A stretch of DNA of 64,000 bases from Erodium maritimum. Taxonomy: Eukaryota; Streptophyta; Magnoliopsida; Geraniales; Geraniaceae. Within the stretch, counting starts at the first letter, position 1. The number at the start of each line of letters is the position of its first letter. The DNA lies in assembly GCA_963921825.1 (NCBI GenBank), contig OY997589.1, positions 18,249,735 through 18,313,734 on the forward strand, in the 5' to 3' direction. The notes below the pieces were generated by a model. That model saw only the letters and a program-made list of their open reading frames with translations, did no database searches and was not told the origin of the DNA. Positions 58,718 through 64,000 of the stretch are shown piece after piece. Made by a program: the position numbers and the translations under genes.

Positions 58718-58870
58718 TGGCTGGCTTACGAGTTAGAGTCTCGGTAAGTGCAAGCGTTCTTTGGCTGGCTTACGAGTTAGAGTCTCGGTAAGTGCAAGCA
58801 TTTTTCCGGCTGGCTTACGAGTTAGAGTCTCGATAAGTTGCAGCATTCTTGGGTTGGCCTGACCGGGTTA
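58718..58870. repeat. Tandem repeat of CTGGCTTACGAGTTAGAGTCTCGGTAAG module
   Basis: Three units of ~45 bp at 58721, 58764 and 58809, plus a diverged fourth (GTTGGCCTGACCGGGTTAGAGTC), each followed by TGCA(G/A)GC-like sequence. The same module appears at 58136 and 58254. Confidence 0.85.
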
Positions 58871-59320
58871 GAGTCCCGGGAGGGCGTGAGCATTCTTGGC
58901 AGCTGGTTTGCGATCCTTTGTGATCTTGTTTGGTGTGCGATCCTTTGTGATCTTGTTTGGCGTGTGATCCCTTGTGATGTTGTTTGGTGTTGCGTAACTT
59001 TCTTTTGAGTCCTTGGAAGAGGTCGTCAATGGTTGTGTCGGGTCTACTTTACGTGTCAGGGTGTCGAGTTGGTCAGGGAAGGCAACAATGGGTGTATGTT
59101 CAGTCAGAGTACTTGGGTTGGGGATGGTGTTCCCCGGTGTTGAGTTGTTTGTGGGTGTTACCTGCTTTGTCTGCTAATTATGCCGTAGTCAGTCTGTTAT
59201 CCGTGGTGGTGAGCGAACGCTCACCCCTAGCTGCTTTTCCTACAGGTACTGTTCGTGGGAGGGACTAGATCCCCTCGTTGTATTCTTTCAAAATTTGCAC
59301 CAAAAAGGTACTTGCCTCGT

Positions 59321-60433
59321 GTTGGTACCTTTCGTTGCATCTTTGGAGGTGCGTAACCAAGTATATATGAAGTGCTTGTCTTCTAAGAGTGTCTATGCTT
59401 TTTTTGGGGCCTCTAGATTTGGAAGGCCTAACAGAGGACGATTAAGAAGAGATCCGAGAGGTGCTGCTGGCATCCTGGGACTCACTGGGTTAGCCATAAT
59501 ATTGGGTGTCAAAATTGGGATTCATGGGTGGTGGACGAAAAGGGTGGGGTCAAACCTGATTGCATGTAAAGGTTTGGGTTAAATATGACCGTATGTAGGG
59601 AATGTGGCTCATAGGTTGATTGATGTATCGATTCAATGTTCATTAATTGATGAACCGAACCCCATCTCTCATACGATATACATGCTCTAGAGACGAGAAA
59701 GATTTTCCAAACCTTCAATATTGTGCCAACAAGTGATTGATACTATGAAACAAAGTTGGATGATGCAATGAATAGTCCTTGAATATTAAATAGTCCTATA
59801 ACATCGTTAATAATTCATCCATACAATTCATTTGTTCAAAAAGAAATTCAATTTTAAAATGAAGTAAGCTTGATTGAAAGATTAAATTATATATCACTGC
59901 ATCGTTGATCTATTATTAGGGTGTATTGTCCTTGCCACCTCAAGCTGGGTAATGAAGGCGATGAAAACGTATAGCCAATAACGAAGGATTGCAATAATAG
60001 TAATAGTAGGGGAGACAACGGAAGATAATATTTGGCAAAGTAAGGGAGGCCTGACGAGGAAGGAATTTGACGCAAGAATATTGCAAAGTTAGTTACATGA
60101 ACAACGTCGTATAAAAGAACTAACACGGCCTCTATCACGTTGTTGACAAAAACCAAGTTAAAACCAAGAAAGAGCGTGAATTTGGACGTTTACATCGAGA
60201 GGGTATATAGGTACTTCCCCATTGAGAGTGGCATTGTGGTAAATAGAAAAGATGCTCCACGGCGGGTCAAGGCAAGGCCGGAGGTGGTGAGTGAAGGTGA
60301 AGGAAGATGGTTGATGATTCTTCTCCGGCCATTTTCGTCACTTTCTTAGACCCCCTCCACCCTTCTGCAAATTTTCCCGAAAAATAGAGTAAGTTAATAC
60401 CCATTTGTGTTTAATTCTCAACAACGGTTACTT
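59321..60433. other. Upstream region of the kinesin gene
   Basis: No supported gene. Short frames (59295-59582 plus, 59887-60156 minus, 60140-60349 plus) have no recognisable domain. The last ~100 bases before 60434 are likely promoter and 5' UTR of the kinesin gene, with a C-rich stretch at 60350-60375. Confidence 0.5.
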
Positions 60434-63400
60434 ATGGAGGCATCGGAGAATTGCTCCGTCAAGGCCGCCGTCCACGTGCGTCCCCTCATCGCCGACGAGC
60501 GCCAACAGGGTTGCAGAGAATGGGTCACCGTTACGCCCGGAAAGCCTCAGGTGCTTTACAGTTGGATTTCCCCCCATTTTTTTTTCTTAAACTGTGATTG
60601 CCTAGTTTTGACCTTGTCTCTTAATTTTCATTTCCTCCTCCTACCCTATCTAATGACCATGGTCGTTTCTGTTAGAATTTGAGAATATTCCATTAAAATT
60701 AAGTGTAGTTTTCGCACGAGAACAATGTATAAGGGTAGTAATTTTGTTGAAAAAACTAACATACCACCATGATCAAAAGATAGGGTAATACATAGGGCAA
60801 TATCTCACAGATAGACAATAGGTAAGGTAGTTTTTAGCAATTAATATTTTGAAGCACATTTTTTATTTGGCTTAGAAACAATTGGCATTAGACCTTCCCC
60901 AATTCGGTCTAATCCCAGTCTAATTAGATAATGAGTTGGAAAAGGATGGGCCCTATTCGAGGGAAGGTGGGATGAAAATATATTTAAATTATAAAAGCCA
61001 CATGGTGATTCTTCATAGGAGAATCGTGGCTTTGATCCGAATAGATGGACGACTAATCCCTCGACGGGCTTCACAGTCTAAACCAAAGAATCGTGGGTTT
61101 TGATATTTTTTCCCAAAAAGGTGCCCGATTCGACGCCCCTATTCGACCCGCACAAAAGACCCATTGTGGAAGGTCTTATATGTAGGTATTAATGTAAACT
61201 ACAGTGGCAGACCCCTGCAACTCTTAAGTTATTATAAAATAGGTTACACCAAGTATGTAGTGATGAGCAAATTGATCTTGTTTTGTAGGTGCAAATTGGG
61301 ACACATTCATTTACATTTGATCATGTCTATGGGAGTGGTGGTTCTCCATCATCTGCCATTTTTGAAGAATGCATTGCTCCACTTGTTGATGGCTTGTTCC
61401 AAGGCTACAATGCGACCGTCCTCGCTTATGGACAGGTAATGGTTTTTCTGTACTCAATTTGCATGTTTTTATTTTTCTTTTTCAATTTAACAGTTGACAT
61501 TTGTAGACCGGATCTGGAAAAACATACACCATGGGAACTGGTTCCAAAGATGGGCGTCAAACTGGATTGATCCCCAAAGTTATGAATGCTCTTTTTGGAA
61601 AGATTCAAACATTCAAGAAACAAACTCAATTTAATATGCATGTTTCCTTCATAGAGGTATCTATTTCAATGATGCAACTGCACATCATGCTTGTCACCAT
61701 TTTTCTATTATAACAAATCACTTCTTCTTCTATAACTTTTTGGGTTGATTGCATATAACTATTTCGTACTATATGTCGTTTGCACATAACTTTCCCCAAC
61801 TTTAATGTTTTGATTATAGTTGGGGATAGTTATGTGCAAAGGACTTAGAGTACGCAATAACTATCTGCAATAAACCCTAACTTTTATTAATTAATGAACT
61901 ACCTAGAGGATTTGAAATTTGAAGATTTTCAAAGAAGAAGTGAGGGATCTGCTGGATAGTGTTTCTATTGGTAAATCAGAGGCCTCAAATGGGCATGCTA
62001 TTAAAGCTGCTTCACCTGGGAGGCCACCAATTCAAATCCGGGAAACATCAGATGGAGTTATAACACTGTCAGGATCAACTGAAGTTCCTGTTAGTACATT
62101 ACAAGAAATGACTGCTTGCTTGGAGCAAGGATCACTGATCAGGGCAACAGGGAGTACAAATATGAACAGCCACTCCAGGTAAACTTATAAAATCTCCATT
62201 TATTCCTTTTATTCCCATCGAACGAGTTATGTTCTTAAGCCAAAAAGACCTTCTGTGTTGAGTCCTAATATTTTTATTGGACATGCATTGATTGATACCT
62301 GTTATATGTTTGTGGCAGTCGGTCACATGCAATCTTCACAATCACATTAGAACAGATGCATAAGCTCCATACAGGTTTAAATGGAAATGACACTCAAGAT
62401 GAGGATATGGGTGAAGAATACTTTTGTGCAAAGTTCCATTTGGTAGATCTTGCTGGATCTGAGCGTGCTAAAAGAACTGGTTCTGATGGTTTGCGCCTCA
62501 AGGAAGGTTGCTATAATACAATATTGCTTATTACTGAGATATGATTCTCCTTCATGCCCATTTAGCATACTAATTTCTGATTTAAACAGGCATTCACATT
62601 AATAAGGGCCTTCTTGCACTTGGTAATGTCATTAGTTCACTAGGAGATGAGAAAAAGCAGAAAGAAGGTGTTCATGTACCTTACCGGGACAGTAAACTTA
62701 CCAGACTTTTGCAGGTTGGCTTAAACAACGTTTTTATTCACCCTTCTAACCTTAATTTTGAGGAATCGATATCTAATTGTTGGTTTGTGATGTTATGAGT
62801 AAAGAAAGATATTCATTTCAATTGTTAAGAATCATCTGAGTAAGAAGTAAAGTTTTTATTTATGCATTTTGACAGGATTCTCTTGGTGGAAACAGCAGAA
62901 CTGTCATGATAGGTAATTTCTAACTAACTTTTAGATTGTTGAAAGCTGTGAGCCTTGGCCCTTGGGTACTCATTAAGTACTATACATATATTCCAATCTC
63001 AAGATTTTTACATCTGTGAGAGTAACATCACATATAGGAAATTATTCTTCCAATTAATCACGTCCCTTTTCCAGCATGCATAAGTCCTGCAGACATAAAT
63101 GCAGAGGAAAGTCTGAACACTCTTAAGTATGCAAATCGGGCTCGGAATATACAGAACAAGCCTATTGTAAGTTCACCACTCTCATTACACTAGTTGGCAA
63201 GTTACATGGATTGGGAATTTCAAACCACTTTCAGTTTCCTCGTAAACAAAATCTTGTTTCACTTGCTTCTAGGTAAATAAAGATTTATTAGCCAATGAAA
63301 TGCAAAAGATGCGCCAGCAGGTAAAGTTACTGCAGACTGAACTTTGTGCTCGTGGTGATCAGTCCAATGAGGTTCAGGTACGTGCCCTCTGGACACTGTG

Positions 63401-64000
63401 GCCAAAACTTTCTCTCAAGGTCAAGTGTATTTATTTGGTGGCTTCATAAACGTTTTTTATGGTGTAGATTCTCAAAGAAAGAATCACTTTGCTTGAAGCT
63501 ACCAATGAGGATCTTTGTAGACAACTTCATGAATACCGCAACAGATGTGCTATTTTAGAGCAACACGAAATTGATTCACAAGTATGTCATTGTAGTCATA
63601 AAATTTCGTCTTTGGTGATCATGTTAGTTTCTTTCGTATTTACTTAGTTATTTCTTTCTACAAAACTCAGGTAGCGAGGGTGTGTTCTGGAAGAAGTGAT
63701 GGACTTAAGAGGGGCTTCCAGAGAATTGGTTCATTTGATAGGCAAATAAGTGAAATCATATCAAGTAAACCTCTACTTTATATGGCAATATCATTCTCAT
63801 GTAATCTGCCATGGGATTGTGTGAGCTTTGTGTCATTTTCTAGTTCAATCACACACATGCAGGTGAAAACTCCGGAGAAATTGATGAAGTGGCCAAGGAG
63901 TGTGAACATGCACTTCGGCGTGATACTTTGGATAAAGAGATGATCGAGTTAAACAAACAGTTGAAGCAGAAAGAGGTTGATTTTAATTACATGGGAAAAT
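60434..64000 (+). CDS. KIN4A: Kinesin-4 motor protein (FRA1/KIN4A type), 5' part; continues past window
   Basis: Plus-end-directed microtubule motor of the kinesin-4 family; FRA1/KIN4A acts in cortical transport and cell-wall deposition in Arabidopsis. Twelve exons: 60434-60550, 61289-61435, 61507-61656, 61925-62178, 62319-62506, 62590-62714, 62876-62912, 63075-63166, 63273-63377, 63468-63581, 63671-63764 and 63863-63975; all phases agree, giving 512 codons before a donor at 63976. The motor domain (~residues 8-370) has the P-loop GQTGSGKT (87-94, split by an intron), switch I NSHSSRSHA (~219-227) and switch II DLAGSE (266-271), then [13 protein letters not shown] and the neck linker. Coiled coil starts near residue 385, with DGLKRG and [11 protein letters not shown] motifs found in FRA1-like proteins. 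The usual length is ~1000 aa, so about half is missing. Assignment to KIN4A rather than KIN4B/C is from these motifs and is less certain. Confidence 0.92.

Larger units (their letters stand above)
56228..59320 (-). mobile_element. LTR of the large family (copy E), right end unresolved
   Basis: In minus orientation it ends GGTTATTACA at 56228. It shares with copy A (inverted) the block GATTCCG(T/C)CAAGTGCGTTG (57364-57382 and ~11780-11800), GTAGAAACGAAAA..GGAGCCCCG and GTAATTGGGAAGTTTGGGA (57520-57538). The GAGCGAACGCTCACCCCTA block at 59211-59229 corresponds to GTGAGCT..GCTCAGTAGG of the other copies. The family's GGGGCGTG(A/G)CA terminus is absent, so it is truncated or diverged near 59320. 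Several plus-strand frames lack domains. Confidence 0.65.

Noticed and set aside
56228..59343. Full boundaries of LTR copy E with a TSD
   Set aside because: The best right end (GTTGCA before TCTTT) does not match the left flank TCTCC closely enough.
59887..60156. Hydrophobic 89-codon minus-strand frame upstream of the kinesin gene
   Set aside because: No known domain, no splice context and low-complexity Leu/Ser runs from a simple-sequence stretch (AATAGTAATAGTA); most likely chance.

Overview
This is nuclear DNA from a flowering plant, most likely a eudicot. It has spliced genes with GT-AG introns, plant-specific protein families, and a dense mass of nested plant transposable elements. I cannot name the species. 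No rRNA, tRNA, CRISPR or bacterial-type feature was found.

Three host genes can be read exon by exon. (1) A 10-exon gene on the minus strand (1037-5177) encodes a 333-residue protein with two RRM RNA-binding domains. Its last intron looks like a minor (U12) spliceosome intron and carries a MULE-type MITE. (2) A 5-exon gene on the minus strand (32760-34679) encodes the SUMO-conjugating enzyme SCE1 (UBC9). (3) The first 12 exons of a kinesin-4 (FRA1/KIN4A type) start at 60434 on the plus strand and run off the window end.

The rest is mostly mobile DNA, much of it resolved by target-site duplications (TSDs). 7946-12501 is a large solo LTR holding a LINE-like insertion. 14875-16245 is a retroposon with a 17-bp TSD. 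16321-28364 is a two-gene Mutator-like element (MULE) with ~115-bp inverted ends and a 9-bp TSD. Inside it are a TRIM (16342-16670) and a solo LTR (18345-23821) that itself holds an inverted solo LTR (19566-22233). The MULE sits just 3' of a decayed hAT transposase (28393-30330), followed by a Copia-type LTR.

35191-50008 is an old Copia element on the minus strand. Its left LTR holds a Harbinger element with two SANT/Myb-like genes and no visible transposase. Its internal region holds another solo LTR with a nested element. Its right LTR holds a LINE-like copy that encodes an RRM-type ORF1 but no reverse transcriptase. Further right are a foldback MULE (50072-51500), a kinase gene fragment (53391-53540), a second RRM-ORF1 LINE-like copy (54026-55907) and one more LTR of the large family (from 56228).

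The most notable unit is the two-gene MULE. A decayed mudrA-like transposase converges on an intact spliced gene for a GRF zinc-finger, coiled-coil, membrane-anchored protein, a layout that recalls mudrA/mudrB of maize MuDR. Other notable items are the transposase-less Harbinger element and the ORF1-only LINE-like copies.
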